Positions 41,097 to 52,395 of a stretch of DNA of 64,000 bases are shown piece after piece. The notes beneath the pieces are model-generated. The model saw only the letters and a list, made by a program, of their open reading frames with translations, was not told where the DNA came from and searched no databases. Both the position numbers and the translations under genes were made by a program. How positions within the stretch are numbered: the first letter of the stretch is position 1; each line of letters begins with the position of its first letter. This DNA comes from Streptomyces canus. Its GTDB lineage: Bacteria > Actinomycetota > Actinomycetes > Streptomycetales > Streptomycetaceae. Location: the NCBI RefSeq assembly GCF_041435015.1, contig NZ_CP107989.1:8618001-8682000 (forward strand), read 5' to 3'.

Positions 41097-43148
41097 ATGG
41101 CCGGACGCACCTGCCGCCGACGCAAGAACATCACCATCACCTCCCTGCTCTTCCTGGTACTGGCCACGATCCTGGGCCCCACGCCGAGTTCGGCGGCCAC
41201 CGACTGGTGGACACCGACGGCCAGGCCCACCCCCGACGCCCAGGTCAACGTGACGGGAGCGCCCTTCACCGGCACCGACTCCGCGGGCGAGGTGAAAGGG
41301 TTCATCGACGCCCACAACCACCTCTTCTCCAACGAGGCCTTCGGCGGCCGGCTGATCTGCGGCAAGGTGTTCTCCGAGGCCGGAGTCGCCGACGCGCTCA
41401 AGGACTGTCCCGAGCACTACCCCGACGGCACCCTCGCGCTCTTCGACTACATCACCCACGGCGGCGACGGCAAGCACGACCCGGTGGGCTGGCCCTCCTT
41501 CAAGGACTGGCCGGCGTACGACTCCATGACCCATCAGGCCAACTACTACGCCTGGGTGGAGCGCGCCTGGCGCGGCGGGCAGCGGGTGCTGGTCAACGAC
41601 CTCGTCACCAACGGCATGATCTGCTCCGTCTACCCGTTCAAGGACCGTAGTTGTGACGAGATGACCTCGATCCGCCTGCAGGCCAGGATGACGTACGACC
41701 TCCAGGCCTTCATCGACAAGATGTACGGCGGCACCGGAAAGGGCTGGTTCCGGATCGTCACCGACAGCGCGCAGGCCCGACAGGTCATCGAGCAGGGCAA
41801 GTTGGCGGTCGTGCTCGGTGTGGAGACCTCCGAGCCGTTCGGCTGCAAGCAGATCCTCGACATCGGGCAGTGCAGCAAGGCGGACATCGACAAGGGGCTC
41901 GACGAGCTGTACGGGCTGGGAGTGCGCTCCATGTTCCTGTGCCACAAGTTCGACAACGCCCTGTGCGGTGTCCGCTTCGACGAGGGCGGACTCGGAACCG
42001 CCATCAACGTAGGGCAGTTCCTGTCCACCGGCACCTTCTGGAAGACCGAGACCTGCAAGGGACCGCAGCACGACAACCCCATCGGTACGGCGGCCTCCGA
42101 GGCGGAGGACGACCTGCCGGCCGGTACCGAGGTCCCGGCGTACGACAAGTCCGCGCAGTGCAATGTCCGCGGGCTCACCGATCTCGGTGAGTACGCCGTG
42201 CGCGGCATGATGAAACGCAAGATGATGCTCGAGATCGACCACATGAGCGTCAAGGCCACCGGCCAGGTCCTCGACATCTTCGAGGCCGCGAACTACCCCG
42301 GCGTGCTCTCCTCGCACAGCTGGATGGATCTCAACTGGACCGAGCGGGTCTACTCGCTCGGCGGCTTCGTCGCCCAGTACATGCACGGCTCCGAAGGGTT
42401 CGCCGCGGAGGCGAAGCGCACCGACGCGCTGCGCGAGAAGTACGACGTGGGCTACGGCTACGGCACCGACTTCAACGGCATCGGCGACCACCCCGCACCA
42501 CGCGGAGCGGACGCCGCGAACAAGGTGACGTACCCCTTCAAGAGCGTCGACGGCGGCTCGGTCATCGACAAACAGACCTCCGGACAGCGCACCTTCGACT
42601 TCAACACCGACGGGGCCGCCCATGTCGGCATGATCCCGGACTGGATCGAGGACATCCGGCTCGTCGGCGGCCAGGGTGTGGTGGACGACCTCTTCAGGGG
42701 CGCCGAGTCCTACCTCGACACCTGGGGCGCCGCCGAGCAGCACCAGGCGTCCGTCGACCTCGCCAAGGGGAAGACGGCCACGGCCAGTTCGTCCGAGTCC
42801 AACCCGTTCACCAGCTATCAGCCGGGGCGGGCCGTGGACGGCGACGACTCCAGCCGCTGGGCGAGCGACTGGAGCGACGACCAGTGGTGGCAGGTCGACC
42901 TGGGCTCCACGAACCGGGTCTCCAAGGTCACGCTCGACTGGGAGCGGGCGTACGGGAAGTCGTACCGGATCGAGCTCTCGACCGACGGGACGAACTGGCA
43001 GACCGTCTGGTCGACCACCTCCGGGGACGGCGGTCTGGACACCGCCAAGTTCACCGGTACTCCGGCCCGTTACGTGCGCGTCCACGGCCTCGACCGCGGC
43101 ACCGACTGGGGATACTCGCTCAACGAGGTCGGCGTCCACAGCGCCTGA
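41097..43148 (+). CDS. Secreted metal-dependent hydrolase with C-terminal F5/8 type C (discoidin) domain
   Basis: A 683-residue exported protein. The signal peptide is residues about 1-35 (ITSLLFLVLATILGPTPSSA). The large central region (about 65-540) begins with a metal-binding FIDAHNHLFSNEAF and contains KLAVVLGVETSEPFG, MMLEIDHMSVKATGQVL and YGYGTDFNGIGD, the scattered His/Asp/Glu of the amidohydrolase/membrane-dipeptidase (M19-like) TIM barrel. Residues about 551-683 form a discoidin-like carbohydrate-binding domain (WWQVDLGSTNRVSKVTLDWERA). Many cysteines suggest disulfides. Substrate not known; annotated relatives are called coagulation-factor 5/8-type or peptidase M19-like. Confidence 0.85.
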   Translation: MAGRTCRRRKNITITSLLFLVLATILGPTPSSAATDWWTPTARPTPDAQVNVTGAPFTGTDSAGEVKGFIDAHNHLFSNEAFGGRLICGKVFSEAGVADALKDCPEHYPDGTLALFDYITHGGDGKHDPVGWPSFKDWPAYDSMTHQANYYAWVERAWRGGQRVLVNDLVTNGMICSVYPFKDRSCDEMTSIRLQARMTYDLQAFIDKMYGGTGKGWFRIVTDSAQARQVIEQGKLAVVLGVETSEPFGCKQILDIGQCSKADIDKGLDELYGLGVRSMFLCHKFDNALCGVRFDEGGLGTAINVGQFLSTGTFWKTETCKGPQHDNPIGTAASEAEDDLPAGTEVPAYDKSAQCNVRGLTDLGEYAVRGMMKRKMMLEIDHMSVKATGQVLDIFEAANYPGVLSSHSWMDLNWTERVYSLGGFVAQYMHGSEGFAAEAKRTDALREKYDVGYGYGTDFNGIGDHPAPRGADAANKVTYPFKSVDGGSVIDKQTSGQRTFDFNTDGAAHVGMIPDWIEDIRLVGGQGVVDDLFRGAESYLDTWGAAEQHQASVDLAKGKTATASSSESNPFTSYQPGRAVDGDDSSRWASDWSDDQWWQVDLGSTNRVSKVTLDWERAYGKSYRIELSTDGTNWQTVWSTTSGDGGLDTAKFTGTPARYVRVHGLDRGTDWGYSLNEVGVHSA

Positions 43149-43170
43149 CGTACGACAACGGGGGACACGC

Positions 43171-43761
43171 ATGGCACGTATGCCGTCGGCCGAGCGACGC
43201 CGGCAGCTGACCGAGGCCGCGATCAGGGCGATGGCCCGGGACGGCGTCGCGAAGACGACGACCCGGTCCATCGCCGCCGAGGCCGGCGTGTCCCTCAGCG
43301 TCTTCCACTACTGCTTCGACTCCAAGCAGGCCCTGATCGAGGCCGTCATCACGACCCTCACCGACCACTCCGTCACCGTGGTCCAGGAGGCGCTGCGCCC
43401 CCGGGACACCCTGGAGGAGACCGTCGCCGCCGGGTTCCGGGCGTACTGGGACCATGTCCGCGCCCACCCCGAGGCGCACATGCTCACCTATGAGCTCACC
43501 CAGTACGCCCTGCGCGAGCCGGGATTCGAGCACCTGGCCAGGCGCCAGTACGAGCTGTACGGCGAGGCCTACGCCGAGCTCATCGAGCAGCTGCGCCGGG
43601 GCATGGATCTGGAGCTGCGGGTGCCCGTCTCCGTGCTGGCCCGCTATCTCGCGGCCATGACCGACGGGCTTACCCTGAACTACCTCGTCCTCGGTGACGC
43701 GGCCGCCTGGGCGGACATCCTCGACACGGTCACGGCGCACATCGCGGGTCTGGTGCGCTGA
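43171..43761 (+). CDS. TetR-family transcriptional regulator
   Basis: A 196-residue regulator. Helix-turn-helix at about 8-52 (RRRQLTEAAIRAMARDGVAKTTTRSIAAEAGVSLSVFHYCFDSKQALIEAV) and a TetR C-terminal domain (EAHMLTYELTQYALREPGFEHLARRQYELYGEAYAELI). ATG at 43171 follows GGGGGAC. It starts 22 bp after the discoidin-tagged hydrolase gene and in the same direction, so co-transcription is possible. It could control that gene or the downstream VOC/UvrA-like pair. Ligand unknown. Confidence 0.9.
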   Translation: MARMPSAERRRQLTEAAIRAMARDGVAKTTTRSIAAEAGVSLSVFHYCFDSKQALIEAVITTLTDHSVTVVQEALRPRDTLEETVAAGFRAYWDHVRAHPEAHMLTYELTQYALREPGFEHLARRQYELYGEAYAELIEQLRRGMDLELRVPVSVLARYLAAMTDGLTLNYLVLGDAAAWADILDTVTAHIAGLVR

Positions 43762-43815
43762 GACCGGTCAGGATTCGAGAAGCGCGGGCCGCGGGCCGTG
43801 GCTAGCGTGACGGCC

Positions 43816-44163
43816 ATGGACATCACGATTCGGGCGAGCTTCCTCCCGCACGACGACCCGGAGGCGTCCCTGGCCTTCTACCGGGACGTGCTGGGCTTCG
43901 AGGTCCGCGGTGACGTCGGCCGCGACAGAACGCGCCGGCTCACGGTCGGGCCCGTCGGCCAGGCCGACACGTCGGTCGTGCTGCACCCGGTGACCGACGC
44001 CGCCGAGCTCCTGCTCGCCACCCCCGACCTCGACTCCGTCTTCGAGCGGCTCCAGGCCCGCGCAGAGGTGATCCAGGAGCCGATCGAGCAGCCGTACGGC
44101 ATTCGGGACTGTGCCTTCCTCGACCCCGCGGGCAACATGATCCGCGTCCAGGAGCTGCGCTGA
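43816..44163 (+). CDS. VOC-superfamily (glyoxalase/bleomycin-resistance-like) protein
   Basis: A 115-residue single-module vicinal oxygen chelate protein (ASFLPHDDPEASLAFYRDVLGFEVRGDVG, then YGIRDCAFLDPAGNMIRVQEL). The typical metal His/Glu positions are only partly kept: the closing Glu in RVQEL is present, but the first His is not evident. It may therefore bind a ligand rather than catalyse. ATG at 43816. It lies 54 bp upstream of the UvrA-like ABC protein gene. The pair resembles self-protection units in which a binding protein and a UvrA-like ATPase act on the same DNA-damaging compound; this role is inferred. Confidence 0.82.
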   Translation: MDITIRASFLPHDDPEASLAFYRDVLGFEVRGDVGRDRTRRLTVGPVGQADTSVVLHPVTDAAELLLATPDLDSVFERLQARAEVIQEPIEQPYGIRDCAFLDPAGNMIRVQELR

Positions 44164-44217
44164 GGCGTGCGCGTCGACATAGTGTTCGAAGCTGTCGAAT
44201 CGGGAGGACACGTCACC

Positions 44218-46596
<2,379 letters not shown>

Positions 46597-47625
46597 CGGG
46601 GCGTCCGGTCGGCGGTCGGGGTCGTACGGGGCGATGGCCGGGGGCGCGGTGCCGTACGGCGTCGAAAGCGCCGGGCGCCTTCGGCGGTTGAGCAGGTCCT
46701 CGCGCGCGGCCGAAGGGCGCCTGGGTCCGGTCGCAGCCGAGCTCGACGACGCCGGTGTCTCGACGACGACCACGGCGTCCGGACGGCTTCCAGAAACACG
46801 CGGGGCCTCGTCGCGGCGCGGCCCCGTGGTGTGATCCCTGCGCCGGCGGTCTCTGATCCGGCCGCGCCTGAGGCGGCGATCCCTGTTGGCGGCGGTCTCA
46901 GGGCCCCCTGAAGCGGCGGCACCTGAGGCGGCGCCCCGTGAGGTGGCGGTTCCTGAGTCGGCGGTCTCAGGGGCCGCGGCGCCCGAGGCGTCCCGGCACG
47001 CGGCCGCGGCGGCTGGGGAGCGGCTCCGTCATGCGCCGCTTGGTTGGCGAGGCCGGGCCGCACCCCGCTGGCTGCGTCCTCGGCACCCGAGGCGGTGCTC
47101 CCTGAGGTGGTGCCCCCGAGGTGGCGGCACCCGAGGTGGCGGTGCCAGGGTCGGCGTCGCCCGGGGCAGCGGTGCCAGAGTTGGCGGCACCCTAGGGTGC
47201 TCCCTGCGGCGGGGCTCAGAGGTGAATCCCCAGGAGTGGCGGCACCTGAAGCGGCGGGACCCGAGGCGGTCGTCCCGGAGGGGGCGGCATCCGAGGCGGT
47301 CGTCCTGAAACGGCGGCACTCTAGGCGGCGGCCCCGGAGGGAGCGGGGTCCCGGGGGCGTGAGCCCGAGGCGGCGGCCCCGGAGGGAGCGGGGGCCCGGG
47401 GGCGTGAGCCCGAGGTTGTCCGTCCTGAGGCGGTCGGGTCCGATACGGCCGTTGGCGAGGAGGCCGCGCCGTGCCGGGCGTGCTGCCCTGCGGGTCCACT
47501 TCCAGCACGCCGCCCCGGCTGGAACCGACCCCTTGACCCCTGGCTCACCCTCCCCGATGCTCAGTTGCGCATGGTGATGCGTGTATCGGATGAGGCAACC
47601 CGCAGGTCTGTCGGAGGAGTGACCC
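46597..47625. repeat. 1-kb region without a convincing gene, holding a degenerate 15-bp minisatellite
   Basis: From about 46850 to 47420 the DNA is made of imperfect 15-bp units of the form GCACCTGAGGCGGCG. In one plus-strand frame they spell pentapeptides such as APEAA, VPESA and LPEVV, but the frame shifts several times and meets stops (for example CCC-TAG near 47200). Two 45-bp copies (47323-47367 and 47368-47412) differ at one base. Long open frames cross the region on both strands, but none has a ribosome site or normal GC3 pattern. It looks like a decayed Pro/Glu/Ala repeat gene or a purely non-coding tandem array. 46597-46850 shows nothing I can name. Confidence 0.7.
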
Positions 47626-48711
47626 ATGACTCATGAGGTTCGTGCTGTCGTCGCCCGGGCGAAAGGCGCCCCCGTCTCCGTCGAGACGATCGTGGTGCCG
47701 GATCCGGGCCCCGGCGAGGCGCAGGTGAAGGTCGAGGCGTGCGGCGTCTGCCACACCGATCTCCACTACCGGGAGGGCGGGATCGGTGACGACTTCCCCT
47801 TCCTGCTCGGGCACGAGGCGGCCGGCCGCGTCGAAGCCGTCGGCGAGGGCGTCACCGGCGTCGAGCCGGGCGACTTCGTCATCCTCAACTGGCGTGCGGT
47901 CTGCGGTACGTGCCGGGCCTGCGCCAAGGGCAGGCCGTGGTACTGCTTCGCCACGCACAACGCGACCCAGCGGATGACGCTGCTCGACGGCACTCCGCTC
48001 ACGCCCGCCCTCGGCATCGGCGCGTTCGCAGAGAAGACCCTGGTCGCCGCGGGGCAGTGCACCAAGGTGGACCCGGCCGCCCCGGCGACCGCCGCGGGAC
48101 TCCTCGGCTGCGGTGTCATGGCGGGCTTCGGTGCGGCCGTGAACACCGGCGCCGTCGGCCGTGGGGACTCCGTCGCCGTCATCGGCTGCGGCGGGGTCGG
48201 TATGGCTGCGGTCGTGGGCGCACGGCTCGCCGGCGCGGCCAAGGTCATCGCCGTCGACGTCGACCCGCGCAAGCTGGAACGGGCCACGCGGATGGGCGCC
48301 ACCCACACCGTCGACGGCTCCACGGCGGACGTCGTGGCAGCGGTGCGCGAGCTGACCGGCGGCTTCGGCGCCGACGTGGTCGTGGAGGCGGTCGGCCGCC
48401 CCGAGACGTACGAACAGGCCTTCTACGCCCGCGACCTCGCCGGCACCGTCGTCCTGGTCGGTGTGCCGACCCCGGAGATGAAGCTGGAGCTGCCGCTGCT
48501 CGACGTCTTCGGGCGGGGCGGCGCGCTGAAGTCCAGCTGGTACGGCGACTGTCTGCCCTCCCGCGACTTCCCTGCCCTCATCGACCTCTACCTGGGCGGA
48601 CGCTTCGACCTGGACGCCTTCGTCTCCGAGACCGTCGACCTCGGGGACGTGGAGAAGGCGTTCGAGAAGATGCACCGCGGTGAGGTGCTGCGGTCCGTGG
48701 TGGTGCTGTGA
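47626..48711 (+). CDS. Mycothiol-dependent formaldehyde dehydrogenase (S-(hydroxymethyl)mycothiol dehydrogenase)
   Basis: A 361-residue zinc alcohol dehydrogenase. Catalytic zinc ligands are in [15 protein letters not shown] and GHEAAG, and the structural zinc site is [15 protein letters not shown]. The Rossmann motif is [22 protein letters not shown] with the NAD-selecting Asp in [13 protein letters not shown]. The sequence style ([29 protein letters not shown]) is that of MscR/AdhE2. It oxidises S-hydroxymethylmycothiol, formed from formaldehyde and mycothiol. ATG at 47626 has GGAGGAGTG upstream. It precedes the Rieske demethylase operon, whose reaction would release formaldehyde. The metallo-hydrolase gene that often follows mscR is absent here. 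Confidence 0.88.
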   Translation: MTHEVRAVVARAKGAPVSVETIVVPDPGPGEAQVKVEACGVCHTDLHYREGGIGDDFPFLLGHEAAGRVEAVGEGVTGVEPGDFVILNWRAVCGTCRACAKGRPWYCFATHNATQRMTLLDGTPLTPALGIGAFAEKTLVAAGQCTKVDPAAPATAAGLLGCGVMAGFGAAVNTGAVGRGDSVAVIGCGGVGMAAVVGARLAGAAKVIAVDVDPRKLERATRMGATHTVDGSTADVVAAVRELTGGFGADVVVEAVGRPETYEQAFYARDLAGTVVLVGVPTPEMKLELPLLDVFGRGGALKSSWYGDCLPSRDFPALIDLYLGGRFDLDAFVSETVDLGDVEKAFEKMHRGEVLRSVVVL

Positions 48712-48746
48712 GAGGCGGGCCCGATGTGTTCCCTATCGCGCACTCA

Positions 48747-48763
48747 GTTGCGTACAAGGCAAC
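48747..48763. promoter_or_regulatory. IclR-type operator copy 1
   Basis: GTTGC-GTACAAG-GCAAC, a 17-bp inverted repeat with 5-bp arms, 36 bp after the formaldehyde dehydrogenase stop and about 130 bp upstream of the ferredoxin gene. The same word occurs at 48831, 52387 and 63223. Confidence 0.72.
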
Positions 48764-48830
48764 GTTGAGCAAAGCGTGTGTCCGTCCTCTGGACGCCTTG
48801 ACAAGGGTTTGTGGGCGCCCTCAAACTGAC

Positions 48831-48847
48831 GTTGCGTTCAACGCAAT
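48831..48847. promoter_or_regulatory. IclR-type operator copy 2, perfect 15-bp palindrome
   Basis: GTTGCGTTCAACGCAAT contains TTGCGTT-C-AACGCAA (48832-48846), a perfect palindrome. It lies 31 bp upstream of the ferredoxin start and 67 bp downstream of copy 1, so the two centres are 84 bp (about eight helical turns) apart. TATACG (48857-48862) is a possible -10, placing the operator over the -35 zone. Confidence 0.8.
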
Positions 48848-48877
48848 CCGTTTCGCTATACGCACCGAGGTGTCATG

Positions 48878-49237
48878 ATGATTCCCGCGTGCCGTCTCGT
48901 GGATCTTCCTCGAGGCGAGGCCTACCGGCTCGACATCGATCCGCCGGTCTCGGTGTTCCACACCGACGACGGCGAGGTCTTCGCCATCGACGACACCTGC
49001 ACCCATCAGGACGCCTCGCTCGCCGACGGCTGGCTGGAGGGCTGCGAGGTCGAATGCCCGCTGCACGCCTCGAAGTTCGACCTGCGGACGGGCGCCGTCG
49101 ACGCCCCGCCGGCCAAGCGCCCGGTCCGCACCCACGAGGTCCACGTCGAGGACGGCATGATCTACGTCCAGCTGTCCCTGGACGCGCCCAACCTGCCGCC
49201 CTGCGTCGCGGCCCGGCTCGCCGGCGGACCCGCGTGA
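48878..49237 (+). CDS. Rieske-type [2Fe-2S] ferredoxin
   Basis: A 119-residue Rieske ferredoxin, electron carrier for an oxygenase. The cluster ligands are CTH in DDTCTHQDASL and CPLH in VECPLHASKFD. Two adjacent ATGs exist at 48875 and 48878; GAGG seven bases before the second makes 48878 the better start. It overlaps the reductase gene by 4 nt (GTGA). With the reductase and the downstream oxygenase alpha subunit it completes a three-component Rieske system. Cytoplasmic. Confidence 0.9.
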   Translation: MIPACRLVDLPRGEAYRLDIDPPVSVFHTDDGEVFAIDDTCTHQDASLADGWLEGCEVECPLHASKFDLRTGAVDAPPAKRPVRTHEVHVEDGMIYVQLSLDAPNLPPCVAARLAGGPA

Positions 49238-50394
49238 GGACGGTCGCCGTGGTCGGCGCCTCGCTCGCCGGTCTGTCGGCGGCGCGCTCGCTGCGGAAAC
49301 AGGGCTACGACGGCCGGCTCGTCGTCATCGGCGACGAACTCCACCGCCCGTACGACAGGCCCCCGTTGTCCAAGGAGTTCCTGGCCGGCTCGCTGGCCGA
49401 GGCCGATCTCGCGCTGGAGCCGGACGCCGAGGACCTGCGGGCCGAGTGGCTGCTCGGCGTCCGCGCCGTCGGTCTCGACGGCCCGCAGCGCGCCGTACGG
49501 CTCGCCGACGGCAGCGAGGTACGGGCGGACGGCGTCGTCATAGCGACCGGCGCCGCCGCCCGGACCCTGCCCGGCACGGACGGCCTGGCCGGGGTGCACA
49601 CCCTGCGCACCCTGGACGACGCCCGCGCCCTGCGCGACGAACTGACCCTCGGGGGACGGCTGGTGGTGATCGGTGGCGGCTTCATCGGCGCCGAGGTCGC
49701 CTCCACCGCGTACGCCCTCGGGCTCGACGTGACCGTGGTGGAAGCGGCCCCGACCCCGCTGGCCGGACCGCTCGGCGAGACCATGGGCACCATCGTCTCC
49801 GCCCTCCACGCGGACCACGGGGTACGGCTGTTGTGCGGGGTGGGCGTCAAGGGGCTGAGCGGCGAGAGCCGCGTCGACGCCGTCCTGCTGGAGGACGGCC
49901 GCAGCGTCCCCGCCGACATCGTGGTGGTGGGGGTCGGCGCCCGCCCGTGCGTCGAATGGCTCGCGGGCTCGGGCATCGAACTCGACGACGGCGTCAAGTG
50001 CGGCGCCGACGGCCGCACCGGCCTGGCCGGTGTGGTCGCGGTCGGTGACTGCGCCTCCTGGTACGACCCGCGCGCGGGCCTGCACCGCCGGGTCGAGCAC
50101 TGGACCGGCGCACGGGAGCGGCCCGACGCCGCGGTGACCGCACTGCTGGCGGGCGGCGCGGTGGAACCGAGCGCGCCGAGGCCGCCGTACTTCTGGTCGG
50201 ACCAGTACGGCGTGAAGATCCAGTTCGCCGGTCACGCCGCCGGTGCCGACAGTGTGACGATCGAGGAAGGCGCCCGGGACGACCGCAACGTCCTGGCCGT
50301 CTACCGGCGTTCCGGGCATCCGGTCGCCGTGCTCGGGATGAATCAGCCGCGGCTGTTCATGCGCTGGCGCAAGCAGCTCGCCACCGCGGCCTGA
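49234..50394 (+). CDS. Ferredoxin reductase of the Rieske oxygenase system (FAD/NAD-dependent)
   Basis: A 386-residue pyridine-nucleotide-dependent flavoprotein of the rubredoxin/BphA4 reductase type. FAD motif VAVVGASLAGLSAARSLRKQG, NAD motif RLVVIGGGFIGAEVASTAYALG, second FAD site VVAVGDCASWYDPRAG, and the HRPYDRPPLSKEFL segment usual in this class. It passes electrons from NAD(P)H to the ferredoxin encoded by the overlapping upstream gene. The GTG start at 49234 overlaps the ferredoxin stop by 4 nt. The alpha subunit gene follows after 88 bp. Confidence 0.92.
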   Translation: MRTVAVVGASLAGLSAARSLRKQGYDGRLVVIGDELHRPYDRPPLSKEFLAGSLAEADLALEPDAEDLRAEWLLGVRAVGLDGPQRAVRLADGSEVRADGVVIATGAAARTLPGTDGLAGVHTLRTLDDARALRDELTLGGRLVVIGGGFIGAEVASTAYALGLDVTVVEAAPTPLAGPLGETMGTIVSALHADHGVRLLCGVGVKGLSGESRVDAVLLEDGRSVPADIVVVGVGARPCVEWLAGSGIELDDGVKCGADGRTGLAGVVAVGDCASWYDPRAGLHRRVEHWTGARERPDAAVTALLAGGAVEPSAPRPPYFWSDQYGVKIQFAGHAAGADSVTIEEGARDDRNVLAVYRRSGHPVAVLGMNQPRLFMRWRKQLATAA

Positions 50395-50482
50395 CAGCAC
50401 CGCCGCTGTCGCCCCGTTCAGAACGCCGTCCGCTCGTCCCGGCGTGCATCACCGGTCCACGACGTTCCCCGAGGAGTGCACT

Positions 50483-51610
50483 GTGACCTCGACCAGCCTG
50501 CCGGACAGTCTGATCGCCACCCTCCCCGGCGCCTCCTACACGGATCCCGGGATCTTCGCCCAGGAGCAGGAGCGCATCTTCGAGACGATGTGGTTCTGCG
50601 CCGTCCGCGCCCAGGACCTGCCCAAACCCGGTGCCTTCAAGACGGTTGAGGTGGGCCGCGAGAGCATCCTCGTCACGCGGGCCCGGGACAACTCGATCCG
50701 CGCCTACTTCAATGTCTGCCGGCACCGGGGCGCCAAGCTGTGCACCGAGGAGTCCGGCGAGGTCAAGCGAGCCTTCCAATGCCCGTACCACGCCTGGACG
50801 TACGACCTGACGGGCAAGCTCGTCGCCGCCCCCAACCTGACGAAGATGCCGGACGTGGGACGTACCGAGTACGGCCTCGCGAGCGTGGCGGTGCGCGAAT
50901 GGCTGGGCTATGTGTGGGTGTGCCTCGCGGAGGACCCGCCGCCCTTCGACGAGGTCGTCCAGGACGTGGTCGCGCGCCTGGGCGACACCGAGTCGATCGA
51001 GCACTACGACATCGGGGGGCTGGAGGTCGGCCGGCGGATCGTCTATGACGTGAAGGCGAACTGGAAACTCATCGTCGAGAACTTCATGGAGTGCTACCAC
51101 TGCGCGACGATCCACCCCGAACTCACCGAGGTGCTGCCGGAGTTCGCCGACGGATACGCGGCCCAGTACTACGTGGGCCACGGCGCGGAGTTCGGTGAGG
51201 ACGTCAGGGGCTTCACCGTCGACGGCTCGGAGGGGCTGGACCGGATTCCCGGAGTCTCGAACGACCAGGACCGCCGCTACTACGCGATCACCGTGCGGCC
51301 GCAGGTGTTCATCAACCTCGTGCCCGACCATGTGATCTTCCACCGGATGTACCCGGTGGCCGCCGACCGCACGATCGTCGAGTGCGACTGGCTCTATCTG
51401 CCGCATGTCGTCGAGAGCGGCAAGGATGTCAGCAGGTCGGTGGAGCTCTTCGACCGGGTCAACCGGCAGGACTTCGACGCGTGCGAGCGCACGCAGCCCG
51501 GGATGAGCTCACGGCTGTACGCCAAGGGCGGCGTCCTGGTGCCCAGCGAGCACCACATCGGCGAGTTCCACGACTGGGTCCAGGCCCGGCTGGGGGCTCA
51601 GCCCAGGTAA
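50483..51610 (+). CDS. Rieske non-heme iron oxygenase alpha subunit, probable glycine betaine-type demethylase
   Basis: A 375-residue oxygenase. The Rieske cluster ligands are CRH in FNVCRHRGAKLC and CPYH in FQCPYHAWTYDL. The mononuclear iron site follows in NFMECYHCATIHPEL (two His) with a late Asp in QDFDACERT. Sequence style matches the GbcA/stachydrine/carnitine branch of quaternary-amine monooxygenases rather than aromatic dioxygenases, and no beta subunit gene is present. Formaldehyde would be released on N-demethylation, in line with the nearby formaldehyde dehydrogenase and choline dehydrogenase genes. GTG start at 50483 with GAGGAG upstream. Its 3' end overlaps iclR by 13 bp, tail to tail. 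Confidence 0.88.
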   Translation: MTSTSLPDSLIATLPGASYTDPGIFAQEQERIFETMWFCAVRAQDLPKPGAFKTVEVGRESILVTRARDNSIRAYFNVCRHRGAKLCTEESGEVKRAFQCPYHAWTYDLTGKLVAAPNLTKMPDVGRTEYGLASVAVREWLGYVWVCLAEDPPPFDEVVQDVVARLGDTESIEHYDIGGLEVGRRIVYDVKANWKLIVENFMECYHCATIHPELTEVLPEFADGYAAQYYVGHGAEFGEDVRGFTVDGSEGLDRIPGVSNDQDRRYYAITVRPQVFINLVPDHVIFHRMYPVAADRTIVECDWLYLPHVVESGKDVSRSVELFDRVNRQDFDACERTQPGMSSRLYAKGGVLVPSEHHIGEFHDWVQARLGAQPR

Positions 51611-52395
51611 CCCATGCGGTGGCTGATCTCCTCGGCGCCCTTGACCAGTACCGGAGCGAGCTCGTGGAGGCGCTCCTCGGAGAAGCGGTACGCGGGTCCT
51701 GAGGCGCTGAGCGCCGCGATGACCTCTCCGTCCCGGTCGCGGACCGGCGCGGCCATGGCGTGCAGGCCGAGCTCCAACTCCTCCAGGGCCCAGGCGTAAC
51801 CGCGCTCCCGGGCCTCGGCGAGGTTCTTCTCGAGCTTCGTCTTCGCGGTGATGGTGCGCGGGGTGACCTTCTTCAGGCCGGTCTCGGTCAACAGCGCGGC
51901 GCGCTCCTTGGCGGGCAGGTGGGCCAGCAGGATCTTGCCACTCGACGTGGCGTGCAACGGGGTCAGTTGGCCGACCCAGTTCTGCGCCGTGACGGCGCCC
52001 GGGCCGCGCACCTGGTAGAGGTTGACCGCGTAACGCTCCTGCATCACGGCGAGGTTCACGGTCTCGCCGATCTCCTCCGCCAGGTCCTCGCAGACCGGGC
52101 GGCTCTGCTGGGTGATGTCGATGCGTCCGGTGACCGCGCCGGCCAGGCGCACGATGCCGAAACCCAGACGGTACTTGCCGCGCTCACCCGCCTGTTCCAC
52201 CAGGCCGCGCGCTTCCAGGGCGCCGAGGAGCCGGAACGCCGTGGACTTGTGAACGTCTATCTCGGCCGCCACCTCGCTGACGCCGGCCTCGCCGCGCTGG
52301 GCGAGGATCTCCATCACGTGAATGGCCCGGTCGACGGACTGCACCCCGCCGCTCGACGACCCTGTCGTTTCGTTATCCGGGTTGTAGTTGCTCAC
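51598..52395 (-). CDS. IclR-family transcriptional regulator
   Basis: A 265-residue regulator. N-terminal winged helix at about 18-80 (VQSVDRAIHVMEILAQRGEAGVSEVAAEIDVHKSTAFRLLGALEARG) and an IclR effector domain (HATSSGKILLAHLPAKER, ALEELELGLHAMAAPVRDRDGEVIAALSASGPA). The start is a GTG at 52395. TATAGT (52407-52402) ends seven bases before it and no ribosome site exists, so the message is probably leaderless. A 17-bp inverted repeat covers the start codon, indicating autorepression. The same repeat precedes the Rieske operon and the GMC dehydrogenase gene, so this is their likely regulator. Confidence 0.92.
   Translation of the reverse strand: MSNYNPDNETTGSSSGGVQSVDRAIHVMEILAQRGEAGVSEVAAEIDVHKSTAFRLLGALEARGLVEQAGERGKYRLGFGIVRLAGAVTGRIDITQQSRPVCEDLAEEIGETVNLAVMQERYAVNLYQVRGPGAVTAQNWVGQLTPLHATSSGKILLAHLPAKERAALLTETGLKKVTPRTITAKTKLEKNLAEARERGYAWALEELELGLHAMAAPVRDRDGEVIAALSASGPAYRFSEERLHELAPVLVKGAEEISHRMGYLG

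Noticed and set aside
41046..43271. A 741-codon open frame on the minus strand
   Set aside because: It mirrors the secreted hydrolase gene with signal peptide and discoidin domain on the plus strand.
46850..47420. Possible CRISPR array
   Set aside because: Units are contiguous and 15 bp long with no unique spacers, and there are no cas genes.
47563..47587. A fifth IclR-type site before the formaldehyde dehydrogenase gene
   Set aside because: Only the left half (GTTGCG) matches; the right half reads GATGC, so symmetry is lost.
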